From an uncultured Sphingomonadaceae bacterium (GTDB taxonomy: Bacteria; Pseudomonadota; Alphaproteobacteria; Sphingomonadales; Sphingomonadaceae): 64,000 bases of DNA. The stretch is from the NCBI GenBank assembly GCA_947493195.1, contig CANLQG010000002.1, positions 461,045 through 525,044 of the forward strand, in the 5' to 3' direction. The notes under the pieces are model-generated. The model had not been told where the DNA came from and searched no databases. It saw only the letters and a program-made list of their open reading frames with translations. The position numbers and the translations under genes are program-made. This document shows, piece after piece, positions 39,086-49,071 of the stretch (position 1 is the first letter of the stretch; each line of letters starts with the position of its first letter).

Positions 39086-40572
39086 GCGGTAATCTCCACG
39101 CGCGCATTCCCGCGCACACACGATTGCAGGTAATCAAGATGGCGCGGCATCGCCGCGGCCTGCCGGTTGAGCGATGCCTCCACGGTGTCGAGCATGGCGC
39201 GCAGGTCCGTCTCGCCGATGGCATCGGCCACAGGGTTGTAGCCTTCGGCTTCCACGCCTTGCCCGGCCAGCACTTGGAACCAGCCGACCTCGGTGAACAG
39301 TTCCTCGTGCTCCCGGTGGATGAAGCCGCCGCTGCGCCACTGCTCCAGCTTGGCGGAAAGCGTATCGGGCAGGTCCATGTGGCGCATGGCATCCCAGAAC
39401 GGCTCGCCCTCGCGGCCATTGGCCCAGTAGTGCAGCACGAGGAAATCGCGAATACGCTGCCATTCGAAATGGGCCTGGTCGTTGAACCAGTCGATCGTGG
39501 CAGCAGACGCGCGGCCTTTCGGCAGGACCTGGATGAAGCGGCTGATCGCGCTCTGGATGAGATGGATGGAGGTCGATTCCAGCGGCTCCATGAACCCCGC
39601 AGAAAGGCCCACGGCGAGGCAATTGCCGATCCACTGGCGACGGCGCTTGCCGGTGGTGAAGCGCAGCGGCTTCGGCTCTGCCTGCGGTGCGCCGTCGAGG
39701 TTGGCGAGCAGCGTTTGCACCGCCTCGTCGTCGTTCATGTACGCGCTGGAATAGACGAGGCCATTGCCGATGCGGTGTTGCAGCGGGATGCGCCACTGCC
39801 ACCCGGCCTTGCGCGCGATGGCGCGGGTATAGGGCGTGAACTCGCCTTTCGTCGCGCAGGGCACGGCCATCGCGCGGTCGCAGGGGAGGTATCGCGTCCA
39901 GTCGTCGAAGCCCGCCTCCAGCGCGCCTTCGATCAGCAGGGCGCGAAAGCCGGTGCAGTCGATAAAGAAATCGCCCTCGATACGCTGGCCGTCTGCCAGA
40001 ACCAGAGCGTCTATGTCGCCGGTCTCACCGCTACGTTCGGCACCCTCGATCATGCCTTCGATGCGGGTCGCGCCCTGCCCTTCGGCAAACCGGCGCAGGA
40101 AATCAGCGTACAGCCCGGCATCGAGGTGATAGGCGTGGGGCATGGCCTCTCGCTGCATCCTGAGGTCGCGCGCGGCGATCTCGTTCAGCGAATAGTGCGA
40201 CAGCGGCTTGGCGAAGCCAGCCTGCTTCGCGCGCAGCCAGTAATGCTGGAACGGCAACACGCCATGTGCGCGGCCAACCGGGCCGAAGGCGTGCATGTAT
40301 TCGTGGCCTTCGCGCAGCCAGCCCTCGAACGCGATGCCCAGTTTGAAGGTGGCCCGCGTCTCGCGCAGCAGCGCGTTCTCGTCGAGGCCCAGCGCCTGGT
40401 TGAACAGGCGAATCTGCGGAATGGTCGCCTCGCCCACGCCCACCGTGCCGATGGCTTCGGATTCCACCAAAGTCACATGGCACGGGGTCAGCTTCGAAAG
40501 TGCCGCCGCCGCCATCCAGCCCGCGGTACCGCCGCCGGCGATCACGATTCTGGGAAATGGCGTCTCGGTCAT
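39082..40572 (-). CDS. Tryptophan-halogenase-family flavoprotein (second copy)
   Basis: 496 residues; similar layout to the copy at 32121 but clearly diverged. FAD motif GGGTAGWMA, catalytic Lys in ATFKLGIAF, WxWxIP as GWQWRIP, and Glu in GFMEPLESTSIHL are present. It is the first gene after the TonB receptor, preceded by a hairpin, and overlaps the amylase by ATGA. Two halogenase-like proteins in one starch operon are common in related bacteria, but the target is unknown; a free indole, a peptide Trp or a sugar conjugate are all possible. Confidence 0.85.
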   Translation of the reverse strand: MTETPFPRIVIAGGGTAGWMAAAALSKLTPCHVTLVESEAIGTVGVGEATIPQIRLFNQALGLDENALLRETRATFKLGIAFEGWLREGHEYMHAFGPVGRAHGVLPFQHYWLRAKQAGFAKPLSHYSLNEIAARDLRMQREAMPHAYHLDAGLYADFLRRFAEGQGATRIEGMIEGAERSGETGDIDALVLADGQRIEGDFFIDCTGFRALLIEGALEAGFDDWTRYLPCDRAMAVPCATKGEFTPYTRAIARKAGWQWRIPLQHRIGNGLVYSSAYMNDDEAVQTLLANLDGAPQAEPKPLRFTTGKRRRQWIGNCLAVGLSAGFMEPLESTSIHLIQSAISRFIQVLPKGRASAATIDWFNDQAHFEWQRIRDFLVLHYWANGREGEPFWDAMRHMDLPDTLSAKLEQWRSGGFIHREHEELFTEVGWFQVLAGQGVEAEGYNPVADAIGETDLRAMLDTVEASLNRQAAAMPRHLDYLQSCVRGNARVEITA

Positions 40573-40651
40573 GCTGCTGGCCTTTCGCTGGCATCAGTCA
40601 CCCTCATGCCCGGCTTCGGGCGGAAAGGATGATCGCGGTATCAGCCCATGA

Positions 40652-40689
40652 ATCGGCGGGGAGCAAGGGAGGAGCGTCTCCCCGCCGAT
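40652..40689 (-). terminator. Intercistronic stem-loop behind the TonB receptor
   Basis: ATCGGCGGGGAG pairs perfectly over 12 bp with CTCCCCGCCGAT around a 14-nt loop, 8 bp beyond the receptor stop. The minus strand shows no U-tract after it, so it may attenuate, or protect the receptor mRNA, rather than end transcription. Such hairpins let the receptor be made in excess over the enzymes behind it. Confidence 0.6.
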
Positions 40690-40696
40690 CAGGAAC

Positions 40697-43447
40697 CTAT
40701 CGGAAACGATAGGTGAAGCCTGCGAGGAAGCGGCGTCCGTATTCCTGGTAATCGATCACGGCGCGCGGTTCCGGCACGTCGAACTGCGACACGAAAGGTG
40801 CGTTTGTCAGGTTCTGGCCCTGCAGGTAGACCGACAGCCCATCCAACGCACCGCCATCGAAATCGTAGCCGATCTGCCCGTCCACGATCGTCTCGGCACG
40901 GGCCACACGGCGCGTGGGCGATCCGCCAAAGCCGGTGAAGTCGGCCAGGAATGAGGAACGGTAGCGCACGCTGCCGCGGGCGTTGAAGCCGCCCTGCTCG
41001 TAATACAGCGTGCCGTTGGCCACCCACTTCGAATAGCCGGGGATCACGTCGGTGTTGCCGTTGGCATCTTCCACCGCGGTCTTGGTGTAGCCGACGCCGC
41101 CGGTCATGCCGAAGCCATTGAGCGCGGTGGTAAGCAGGTCGAACGGTACAGTTGCCGATAGTTCCGCACCGTAGAAGCTGCCGCCCCCGGTGTTCACTTC
41201 GGAATCGAGGAAGCCGATGGTAGTGACGGGTGTCTGCCCTGCGGGTGTCGGCAGCCCTGCGTAATCAAAGATCGTGCGCGAGGAGTCGATGTAGTTCACC
41301 ACGTCCTTCACGAAGAACTGCAGCGCGACTACGCCCGAGCCCCCGGCGAAGTACTTCTCGACGTTGAAGTCGAGCGCGTTGGCCCGATAGGGGCGCAGGA
41401 ACGGGTTGCCGCCGCCGCCGCTGATGAACGGCGCTTCGCCCGTCGGGCTTTCACCTTCGTTGTTGTTGATGCCGTAGCTGATGGCGGAGCGAAGGTCGTC
41501 CAGCTGCGGGCGCTGAATCTGGCGCGAGAAGGCCAGGCGCAGCACCCAGTCGTTGTCGAAACGCACGGTGAAGTTGGCGCTGGGCAGCACGTCCCAGAAC
41601 TGGTCGCCCAGCACGACATCGACCTGCTGGCCCCCGGCAAAGGCGAGGCCGCTCGATTCCTGGTCCGTGCGGATTGCCTGCACGCCCACGTTGCCGGTGA
41701 CGACACCGGTGCTGAACGGGCGTTCGAAATCCAGCTGGACGTAACCCGTCAGCAGCTCTTCCGAAATGGTAAAAGCCTTGGCCGGAACGTCGTTCGAGGG
41801 GTTGGCATCGAGCACCAGCGTGCCGGCCGCGATCAGGTCACGCACGTCGTAGCTGACGATCGGGCCAAGACCGAGGTAACCAAGGTCGGTCGACCGCAGC
41901 AGGAATTCCGACGGGATGGCAAGCTCGGTCGCGCCGCCTGCGGGCGAAACGAAGAATTCGTCCGGCGTCAGGCTCTTGGACCGGTCGGTGTAGTTCGCAC
42001 CCACGTGCAGCGCGGTGAACAGGCCGTCCATCGGGAAGGTCAGGCCGGTGCGATACTGGAACAGCTCGTCCTCGACGATGCGGTTGTTGTAATAGCCCGC
42101 CTGGATGCGGTCGCCGCCCCAGCCCAGCGGGTCGGTCAGCACGATCAGGTTGGGATCGGAATAGTCGAGCGTGGGGGTGAAGCTGGTGCCGTTGGTGTCG
42201 GAGACGAAATCGATATCGTCGGTAGCGCCAACCCCGGCGCCATAACCCGTGCCCGAATAGCTTTCGATGCTCAGTTCGTTGCGGTCGGTGCGCGAATAGC
42301 CGAAATCGAAGAAAGCGGCCCAGCCGTCCTCGCTTTCATACTCCAGGTTCACGCCGCCCGAATAGAGGTCGGCCTGGCGCTGGAAGACATCGTTGCGCAC
42401 CACGCCCTCGACGTTTTCGAAGGTGCCGGATTCGGCAAACCCGCCGAACTCGGTTTCCGCTACCGTGGTGTTCACCGGGGCGGCGTTGAAGGCCAGCGGC
42501 AGTTCGATGCCGCGCTTGGACTGGTCATCGTCGAAATTGGAATAGAAGCCGTCGACCGTCAGCATCAGGTTGGGCGAAGCTTCCCACTGCAGCGTGCCGT
42601 TCACGCCGATCCGTTCCAGCTGGGTGGAGGTGACAAAGCTCTTGCTGCCGCCGATGGCGATCGGGTTGCCCGGCTCGCCGTTTCCGGCATAGCCCCAGGC
42701 GTTGAATTCCTGCAGCTGGTAGGGTTCGTTGGTATAGGCGGCCGACAGCGCGATGCCGATGGTATCATCGGCGAACTGATCCACGTAGGTGGCGTTCGCG
42801 CGGTAGCCGAATTCTTCCGAACCCGCGTTCAGCGCGCCCAGATCGGCGTAGGAACCCTTGGCACCGATGGCGAGAACCTGCTCGCCCGTTTCCAGCGGAC
42901 GGATGGTGCGCACGTCGATGGTGCCGACCAGGCCCTGGCCTACCAGGCTGGCGGACGGGGTCTTGTACACCACCACCTGGTTCACGACTTCGGACGGATA
43001 CTGGTCGAATTCCACGGCACGGTTGTCGCCGGTGGAGGTCTGCTCGCGGCCGTTCAGCAGCGTCATGGAGAAGTCCGGGCCAAGGCCGCGAATGGCGATC
43101 ACGTTGGCGCGGCCGTTGAGGCGCTGCGAAGTGACGCCGGGCAGGCGGGCGATCGACTCGCCGATGGAATCGTCGGGCAGCTTGCCGATGTCTTCCGCGG
43201 TTACCGATTCCACGATCAGCGCGTTGTTGCGCTTTTCGCCCACGGCGCTTTCCAGCGCGGCGCGGAAGCCTTCCACGATGATGACATTCTCGTCTGCCGG
43301 GGCGGGAGAAGCCTCTGTCTGCTCTTCTTCGTCCTGAACGTCCTGCGCCAGGGCCTGCGCCGGAAGCGCGGCCAGCGTGGCCAGAGCCATGCCAGCGCAC
43401 AGCGCACGGGCGCTGATGCCGGTGTTGAGCGTATCGCGAAATGCCAT
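40697..43447 (-). CDS. TonB-dependent receptor for alpha-glucans
   Basis: 916 residues. A signal ends AALPAQALAQ. The plug domain covers about 60-180 (NALIVESVTAEDIGKLPDDS, ARLPGVTSQR, IAIRGLGPDFSMTLLNGREQ) and the rest is a 22-strand barrel ending FLAGFTYRFR with a terminal aromatic/Arg. The ATG at 43447 follows GAGGACAATTCG. It imports maltodextrin-like sugars across the outer membrane using TonB energy, as in Caulobacter MalA; that role is inferred from the adjoining amylase, glucosidase, LacI and MFS genes. It is first in the leftward operon. Confidence 0.9.
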   Translation of the reverse strand: MAFRDTLNTGISARALCAGMALATLAALPAQALAQDVQDEEEQTEASPAPADENVIIVEGFRAALESAVGEKRNNALIVESVTAEDIGKLPDDSIGESIARLPGVTSQRLNGRANVIAIRGLGPDFSMTLLNGREQTSTGDNRAVEFDQYPSEVVNQVVVYKTPSASLVGQGLVGTIDVRTIRPLETGEQVLAIGAKGSYADLGALNAGSEEFGYRANATYVDQFADDTIGIALSAAYTNEPYQLQEFNAWGYAGNGEPGNPIAIGGSKSFVTSTQLERIGVNGTLQWEASPNLMLTVDGFYSNFDDDQSKRGIELPLAFNAAPVNTTVAETEFGGFAESGTFENVEGVVRNDVFQRQADLYSGGVNLEYESEDGWAAFFDFGYSRTDRNELSIESYSGTGYGAGVGATDDIDFVSDTNGTSFTPTLDYSDPNLIVLTDPLGWGGDRIQAGYYNNRIVEDELFQYRTGLTFPMDGLFTALHVGANYTDRSKSLTPDEFFVSPAGGATELAIPSEFLLRSTDLGYLGLGPIVSYDVRDLIAAGTLVLDANPSNDVPAKAFTISEELLTGYVQLDFERPFSTGVVTGNVGVQAIRTDQESSGLAFAGGQQVDVVLGDQFWDVLPSANFTVRFDNDWVLRLAFSRQIQRPQLDDLRSAISYGINNNEGESPTGEAPFISGGGGNPFLRPYRANALDFNVEKYFAGGSGVVALQFFVKDVVNYIDSSRTIFDYAGLPTPAGQTPVTTIGFLDSEVNTGGGSFYGAELSATVPFDLLTTALNGFGMTGGVGYTKTAVEDANGNTDVIPGYSKWVANGTLYYEQGGFNARGSVRYRSSFLADFTGFGGSPTRRVARAETIVDGQIGYDFDGGALDGLSVYLQGQNLTNAPFVSQFDVPEPRAVIDYQEYGRRFLAGFTYRFR

Positions 43448-43742
43448 CGAATTGTCCTCTCTATCACCGGCTATTGCTGCCGGTTGTCCCACGGACTCCA
43501 CTTCGGGCCGCGTCCCTGGACTGCTGGATAGCTCGCGTTTTTCGCACATTTGAAGACAGCATACGTATGTGATGCATTCATGCCACACTCGGTCCGTGTC
43601 GCGGCAAGATGCGCCCGGCAGCACGATCTGCGGGCCGATTTCGCCCTGCGCCGCGTTGCCAATGGCCACGACCGGACTATAGCTTGTATCGCCCGCAAGA
43701 CAGCGCGCTAAGTGCCGCGCTTACGGGTTGGAGGAGAGCGAT
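43448..43742. promoter_or_regulatory. Divergent promoter region of receptor and lacI genes
   Basis: A 295-bp spacer with no gene. It contains a perfect palindrome CATACGTATG (43560-43569) about 113 bp upstream of the receptor start, inside GCATACGTATGTGATGC. A LacI-family operator would be expected here. The palindrome is seen; binding is inference. Confidence 0.45.
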
Positions 43743-44789
43743 TTGGGACGCAAGCCAACCGGCAGGCCCACCAGCTTCGACATCGCCTATCGGGCGGGGG
43801 TATCGCAGCCCACCGTCAGTCGTGCCCTGCGCGGCGACAAGTCGGTCAGCGCCGCCACGCGCGAGCGAATCGAGGAAATCGCCCGTGAACTGAACTACAC
43901 CGTCGACAAGAACGCATCGTCGCTGCGTTCGCAACGCTCCAACACCATCGCGCTGCTGTTCTTCGAGGACCAGACGGCGGACGAGAGCATGATCAATCCG
44001 TTCTTCCTCGCCATGCTCGGCTCGATCACCCGCGCCTGCGCCAACCGCAAGCTCGACCTGCTCATCTCGTTCCAGCGGATGGAGGACGACTGGCACGTGC
44101 AGTACCAGGACAGCCACCGCGCCGACGGGCTGATCCTGCTCGGCTACGGCGACTATACCCTCTATCGCAAGCGGCTGGACCAGCTGGAGCGGCAGGGCAC
44201 CCATTTTGCTCGCTGGGGTTCGGTCACCAGCGACACCTCCGGCTCCACCATCGGTTCGGACAATTACGGTGCAGGCCGGCTGGCGGGCGCGCACTTGATC
44301 GAGCAGGGGCGGCGCAAGCTCGCTTTCCTGGGTCACGCGGACGAACACTATCCCGAATTCGCCCAGCGCTATCGCGGCATGTGCCAGGCGATGGAGGAAG
44401 CCGGGCTGATGCCCGACGCCTCGCTCCAGCGCGACGCCATCACGACGGAGGAAGCGGGCCGCGCCGCCATGCGCAGCCTGATCGAAAGCGGCGCGGACAT
44501 CGATGGCATCTTCGCCGCCAGCGACCTGATCGCCATCGGCGCGATGCGCGCGCTGGTGGAGGCCGGGCTGAAAGTGCCCGATGATGTGGCACTGGTGGGT
44601 TTCGACGACATTCCCGCCGCCAGCCTCACCAGCCCCCCTCTCACCACGATCATGCAGGATATCAAGGGTGCGGGCGAGCGGCTGGTGGAAACCCTGCTGG
44701 CCAAGGTGGAGGAACGCGACATGCCCGACAATCGCCTGCCCACCCGTCTGATCGTGCGCGCCAGCAGCAAGGCCACGTCAGGCACCTGA
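43743..44789 (+). CDS. LacI family transcriptional regulator
   Basis: 348 residues. Helix-turn-helix: TSFDIAYRAGVSQPTVSRAL, then the hinge SAATRERIEEIARELNY. The rest is a periplasmic-binding-protein fold (about 60-340) with ligand-contact blocks GAHLIEQGRRKLAFLGH and VALVGFDDIPAASLTSP. The start is taken as TTG at 43743 because GGAGGAG lies 6 nt upstream; the TTG at 43728 is too close to it. It probably represses the maltodextrin genes in both directions until the sugar binds. Confidence 0.92.
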   Translation: MGRKPTGRPTSFDIAYRAGVSQPTVSRALRGDKSVSAATRERIEEIARELNYTVDKNASSLRSQRSNTIALLFFEDQTADESMINPFFLAMLGSITRACANRKLDLLISFQRMEDDWHVQYQDSHRADGLILLGYGDYTLYRKRLDQLERQGTHFARWGSVTSDTSGSTIGSDNYGAGRLAGAHLIEQGRRKLAFLGHADEHYPEFAQRYRGMCQAMEEAGLMPDASLQRDAITTEEAGRAAMRSLIESGADIDGIFAASDLIAIGAMRALVEAGLKVPDDVALVGFDDIPAASLTSPPLTTIMQDIKGAGERLVETLLAKVEERDMPDNRLPTRLIVRASSKATSGT

Positions 44790-44816
44790 ACGCCTGAACC
44801 TCTCCCGCAATACATT

Positions 44817-44824
44817 CGTATACG
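44817..44824. promoter_or_regulatory. Candidate LacI operator upstream of the MFS gene
   Basis: Perfect palindrome CGTATACG inside ATTCGTATACGTGTT, in the 128-bp space between lacI and the MFS gene. It resembles the AT-rich, CG-centred site in the divergent region, but the core is not identical. Low confidence. Confidence 0.3.
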
Positions 44825-44917
44825 TGTTGTCGGCGCGGCCCATCCGTGCCAGCCCTTTGCCCCCGCGCAGGTTGGCCGAAGACCACACCGCGCATTGGGA
44901 AGGACTGGACCGACACC

Positions 44918-46444
44918 ATGCAAAAACCGCGTCAGAGTTTCTGGGGCCTGTGGAATATCAGCTTCGGCTTCTTCGGAATCCAGATCGGCTTTGCCCTGCA
45001 GAATGCCAACATGAGCCGGGTGTTCCAGACACTGGGCGCGAGCATGGAAGACCTGCCCGCACTGTGGGTAGCCGCGCCGCTTACGGGCCTGATCGTGCAG
45101 CCGATCATCGGCCACATGTCCGACCGGACCTGGAACCGGCTGGGCCGTCGCCGTCCCTATTTCCTGTTCGGCGCAATCCTTGCCGCCATATCGCTGTTCG
45201 TGATGCCGCTGGCACCCACCTTCGGCGCGCCGCTGCTGTTTGCCGCGGCCATGCTGTGGGTGCTCGACGCCTCGCTCAACGTGTCGATGGAGCCGTTCCG
45301 CGCCTTCGTGGGCGACATGCTGAACACCGACCAGCACAGCGCAGGTTATGCCGTGCAGACGGCCTTCATCGGCGCAGGCGCGGTGGTCGGATCGATCTTC
45401 CCCTACCTGCTGGAGCAGGTTGGCGTTGCCAACATCGATCCGGCGGGCGGCATCCCCGACACCGTGCGCTGGAGTTTCTGGGCGGGTGCTGCCGCGTTGC
45501 TGATCGCGGTTGTGTGGACGGTCGTGACAACCAAGGAATACAGTCCCGACGAACAGGCCGCCTTCGCCGCCAAACATGCGGTGGAACAAGGCCAGCCGGT
45601 ACGCCTGCTGGCCGAGAAGACCTATGCCTCCAGCTTCGCCTGGATCATTGCCGGCGCGATCCTGCTCGCCATTGTGCAGTTCCTTGCACTGGAGAAAGAG
45701 CTGTTCCTGCTGGGCGGCCTGCTGGTGACCTACGGGCTGCTCTCCGCCATAGCTATTGGCCTTGCCCGCCAGGGGCAGACCACCAACATGCTCTCCAGCA
45801 TCGTGGGCGATTTCTCCGGCATGCCCGAAGTGATGAAGCGCCTCGCCGTGGTACAGTTCTTCAGCTGGTCGGCGCTGTTCATCATGTGGATCAACACCAC
45901 GCCCGTGGTGACGCAGTACGTCTTCGGCAGCACCGACACCACCAGCGCCGCCTACAACGAAGGCGCGAACTGGGTGAACGTGCTGTTCACGGTTTACAAC
46001 GGTGTCGCCGCGATTGCCGCCCTTGCCCTGCTCCCGTGGCTCAGCCGCCGGTTCGGGCAGGTGTGGACGCACTCGATCTGCCTGACGCTGGGCGCGCTGG
46101 GTTTCCTGATGTTCTTCTTCGTGCGCGATGCGCAGATGCTGCTGCTCGCCGAAGTGGGCATCGGCATTGCCTGGGCCAGCATCCTCGCCATGCCCTACGC
46201 CATTCTCGCCAGTAACCTGCCGCAGGCGAAGCTCGGCATCTACATGGGGCTGTTCAACATTTTCATCGTCGTGCCGCAGCTGCTGGTGGCGACAGTGATG
46301 GGCCAGATCATGCTGTGGCTGTTCCCCGGTGAACCGGTGTGGACGATGCTGTTCGCCGCCGTGGTCTGGCTGATTTCCGCCGCCGCCATGCTGCGTGTGG
46401 CTGCCGTGCTCCCCTCCGCCAAATCCGGGGTTTCCCATGCTTAA
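44918..46444 (+). CDS. MFS sugar transporter (GPH/SLC45-like)
   Basis: 508 residues with 12 predicted helices. [20 protein letters not shown] at the N-terminus and [19 protein letters not shown] in the 2-3 loop (the D-R-x(3)-G-R-R-R-P motif) are typical of maltose/sucrose carriers such as Caulobacter MalY. It moves maltose or maltodextrin over the inner membrane with protons. The ATG at 44918 is used; longer readings include intergenic DNA. The end overlaps the amylase start by eight bases. Confidence 0.9.
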   Translation: MQKPRQSFWGLWNISFGFFGIQIGFALQNANMSRVFQTLGASMEDLPALWVAAPLTGLIVQPIIGHMSDRTWNRLGRRRPYFLFGAILAAISLFVMPLAPTFGAPLLFAAAMLWVLDASLNVSMEPFRAFVGDMLNTDQHSAGYAVQTAFIGAGAVVGSIFPYLLEQVGVANIDPAGGIPDTVRWSFWAGAAALLIAVVWTVVTTKEYSPDEQAAFAAKHAVEQGQPVRLLAEKTYASSFAWIIAGAILLAIVQFLALEKELFLLGGLLVTYGLLSAIAIGLARQGQTTNMLSSIVGDFSGMPEVMKRLAVVQFFSWSALFIMWINTTPVVTQYVFGSTDTTSAAYNEGANWVNVLFTVYNGVAAIAALALLPWLSRRFGQVWTHSICLTLGALGFLMFFFVRDAQMLLLAEVGIGIAWASILAMPYAILASNLPQAKLGIYMGLFNIFIVVPQLLVATVMGQIMLWLFPGEPVWTMLFAAVVWLISAAAMLRVAAVLPSAKSGVSHA

Positions 46445-47843
46445 AACAGCTCTCGCCACTGCTTTTGCCCTCACGATGGCAGGTCCGCTGGCCGCGCAGC
46501 AGGCCGATCCGTGGCAGCCGCAGCAATACGTGCAGATCGAGGCGCCCGAATGGTCGCGCGATGCGGTGCTCTACCAGATCAACACCCGCCAGTTCACGCC
46601 TGAGGGCACTTTCGCGGCTGCCGAACGCGAGCTTCCGCGCCTGAAGGAACTGGGCGTCGATATCCTCTGGCTCATGCCGATCCATCCCATCGGCGAGGTG
46701 AACCGCAAGGGCACGCTGGGCAGCCCCTATTCGGTGCAGGACTACTACGCAGTAAACCCGGAATTCGGCACCGAGGAAGACCTGAAAAGCTTCATCGACG
46801 CCGCCCACGAACAGGGCTTCCACGTCATCCTGGACCTGGTGGCCAACCACACCGCGTGGGACAATCCGCTCGCGACCCAGCACCCGGACTGGTACGAAAA
46901 GACCTGGGACGGCGACTTCCGCCCCACCCCCTGGTGGGACTGGTCCGACATCATCGATCTCGACTGGAGCCAGCCCGGCGTGCGTGAGCACGTGGGCGAG
47001 GCAATGGAGATGTGGGTGCGCGATTTCGAGGTCGACGGCTTCCGCGCCGACGTTGCGGGCTATGTCCCCGTCGACTTCTGGGAAACAATGCGCGCCCGGC
47101 TCGATGCCATCCGCCCGGTCTTCATGCTGGGCGAGGTGCAGCAAGCGAGCTACCACCGCGCCGCCTTCGATGCTTCCTATGGCTGGGACTGGCACGTCGC
47201 CTCCAAGAAGATCGCGAAAGGCGAGGCCGACGCCACAGGCTTCTTCGGCTACTATGCCGAGAACGAAAGCCTGTGGCCGCGCGAAGCCATGCGCCTGACC
47301 TATATCGAGAACCACGACAGCAATGCGTGGGAAGGCACGATGTACGAAAACTACGGCCCCGCGCTGGAAGCCATGACGGCCCTCAGCTTTACCCATCAGG
47401 GCCTGCCGCTGATCCACAACGGACAGGAAGCCTGCAATGCCAAGCGTCTGGAGTTCTTCGAGAAGGATCCCATCGACTGGACCCAGGGAGAAGGCTGCGC
47501 CTACGGCAAGCTGCTGGCCGACCTGATCGCCTTCCGCGACGCGAACCCGGCGCTGCACAACGGTGTATTCGGCGCGGTGATGAGCCAGGTCGTGAACGAC
47601 AGGCCGCAGCAACTCTTCGGCTGGGTGCGCCAGCGCGATGGCAACAAGGTGGTCGGCCTGTTCAACCTCTCGGGCGAACCGGTGGAGGCCACGCTCGCCG
47701 ACGGACTGGCGGCGGGCACCTATGCCGAGTTCCAGGCCGGCGAGGCGGCGACCCTTGCCCAGGGCGATACCGTGTCCCTGCCTGCATGGGGTTTTCGCCT
47801 GCTGTCGAGCGGCGGTGAGAAGGTCGTTGCAGTAACACGCTGA
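46437..47843 (+). CDS. GH13 alpha-amylase, periplasmic
   Basis: 468 residues with a Sec signal (LATAFALTMAGPLAAQQ). Catalytic nucleophile in VDGFRADVAGYV, acid Glu in FMLGEVQQAS, stabiliser Asp in YIENHDSNAW. The start YQINTRQFTPEGT and DLVANHTAWDN are GH13. A small C-terminal beta domain follows. It cuts alpha-1,4-glucan in the periplasm before the MFS carrier takes up the products. It overlaps the MFS end, so the two are cotranscribed. No terminator is evident before the tRNA gene. Confidence 0.92.
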   Translation: MLKTALATAFALTMAGPLAAQQADPWQPQQYVQIEAPEWSRDAVLYQINTRQFTPEGTFAAAERELPRLKELGVDILWLMPIHPIGEVNRKGTLGSPYSVQDYYAVNPEFGTEEDLKSFIDAAHEQGFHVILDLVANHTAWDNPLATQHPDWYEKTWDGDFRPTPWWDWSDIIDLDWSQPGVREHVGEAMEMWVRDFEVDGFRADVAGYVPVDFWETMRARLDAIRPVFMLGEVQQASYHRAAFDASYGWDWHVASKKIAKGEADATGFFGYYAENESLWPREAMRLTYIENHDSNAWEGTMYENYGPALEAMTALSFTHQGLPLIHNGQEACNAKRLEFFEKDPIDWTQGEGCAYGKLLADLIAFRDANPALHNGVFGAVMSQVVNDRPQQLFGWVRQRDGNKVVGLFNLSGEPVEATLADGLAAGTYAEFQAGEAATLAQGDTVSLPAWGFRLLSSGGEKVVAVTR

Positions 47844-47949
47844 CAGCGATCAGTGGGGCACCGGTTACGCCATCTTTTGCGCGAAAGAGGCCCGCGCCAT
47901 GCTTTTGGCTTGGCGGCTGGCCCAAGCGTTGCTAATCGCCCGCCTATCC

Positions 47950-48026
<77 letters not shown>

Positions 48027-48061
48027 GCTTTTCAATAACTTAGCGGGGTGCTACCCATTCC

Positions 48062-48080
48062 GTATGGAATGGGTATGGAA
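48062..48080 (+). repeat. Possible integrase arm site, left
   Basis: GTATGGAATGGGTATGGAA, an imperfect tandem of GTATGGAA. It recurs at 63690-63708 in the same orientation with one mismatch. It sits 35 bp inside the left attachment site, a position typical for arm-type integrase sites. Confidence 0.5.
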
Positions 48081-48135
48081 AAGCCCGGTGGTAAATTTCA
48101 CATAGCGGCCTAGCGCAGACCGGGCGTGCTCTAGG

Positions 48136-49068
48136 CTATCTTGCTATTGGCTGAGGGATGATTTGCATGGAGACGACCTGCATAAATGACCGGCCTTTGT
48201 CGTTCTCAATGATCTTATAGCAGCCGGTTGCTTGCATCGTTATCATCGCGCAGTGATGGACCGTCAAAACTAAATCCTGGAGTCTTTGGTCAGCCTCGAG
48301 CGACTTCACTTTGTCTCCGAAGATTTCCTCAGCCTCCGACACCGAAATATGGCGCCCATGGTGTTTAGTCGAACTGCTGTCAGTCAGATGACGGATGATC
48401 CGCTCAATTGATTCGTCCGCGTCCAGGTCTCGTGAAAACATGTTTTCTCTGAGGAAGCGATCAGCCATTTCCTCCGACCATGTCATCGCATTTCGACAAT
48501 GCGAGATAAATCCTGGCGGCACTTGCTGGAGTATGGGTTGCCAGAGCAATGCTGCACTCGGATCTTTCGCAATCTCGGTCCGAGCCAACTCAAATTCCTG
48601 GAGCAAGTTCGCCGCAGCAATGTTCCCGAATTGAGGATCAATCGGTCCAATGCTTGAGCCCTTGCCCATGATTATCTCTCGACAGGAAAGGGCAATAATC
48701 GTTCCGCCCGACATCGCGAGTTGAGGTACAAATGCGCGAATGTCCTTCCCAAACATGGCGCGAAGATAATCGACAATGGACTCTGTGGCCGCCATGTCGC
48801 CCCCGGGCGTATGGAGGATGAGATCCAAACCCTTCGATCTGTCCATCTTGTGAACGGCAGACATGAAGCCATTTTTGTCGGCATCAGATATGCCTAATTG
48901 GACGCCCCCTTCGGACTGCAGGTCCGGCTTCTGTAGCCACCCAGAGTAATAAATTATCGTATTCCGGCGCGTGTGTTTTGCGAGCTTCGCTAGATACTTT
49001 CGTCGCAACACATCATGGGTGCTGCCGGATGCCTTGGTCTCATTTAAGAGCTCGTTCCAGGCCGCCAC
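48136..49068 (-). CDS. SppA/ClpP-fold serine protease (SDH_sah-like)
   Basis: 310 residues of the serine dehydrogenase proteinase / SppA-like group. LILHTPGGD (86-91), the likely nucleophile Ser120 in AMSGGTIIALS, and GSSIGPIDPQFG (137-148) are the crotonase-fold active-site segments. No signal peptide or membrane helix is seen, so it is probably cytoplasmic. The GTG start lies 3 bp after a 58-codon ORF with a strong ribosome-binding site, making a two-gene unit at the left edge of the element. Role unknown; a protease in a defence island could be an effector. Confidence 0.75.
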   Translation of the reverse strand: MAAWNELLNETKASGSTHDVLRRKYLAKLAKHTRRNTIIYYSGWLQKPDLQSEGGVQLGISDADKNGFMSAVHKMDRSKGLDLILHTPGGDMAATESIVDYLRAMFGKDIRAFVPQLAMSGGTIIALSCREIIMGKGSSIGPIDPQFGNIAAANLLQEFELARTEIAKDPSAALLWQPILQQVPPGFISHCRNAMTWSEEMADRFLRENMFSRDLDADESIERIIRHLTDSSSTKHHGRHISVSEAEEIFGDKVKSLEADQRLQDLVLTVHHCAMITMQATGCYKIIENDKGRSFMQVVSMQIIPQPIAR

Positions 49069-49071
49069 AGA

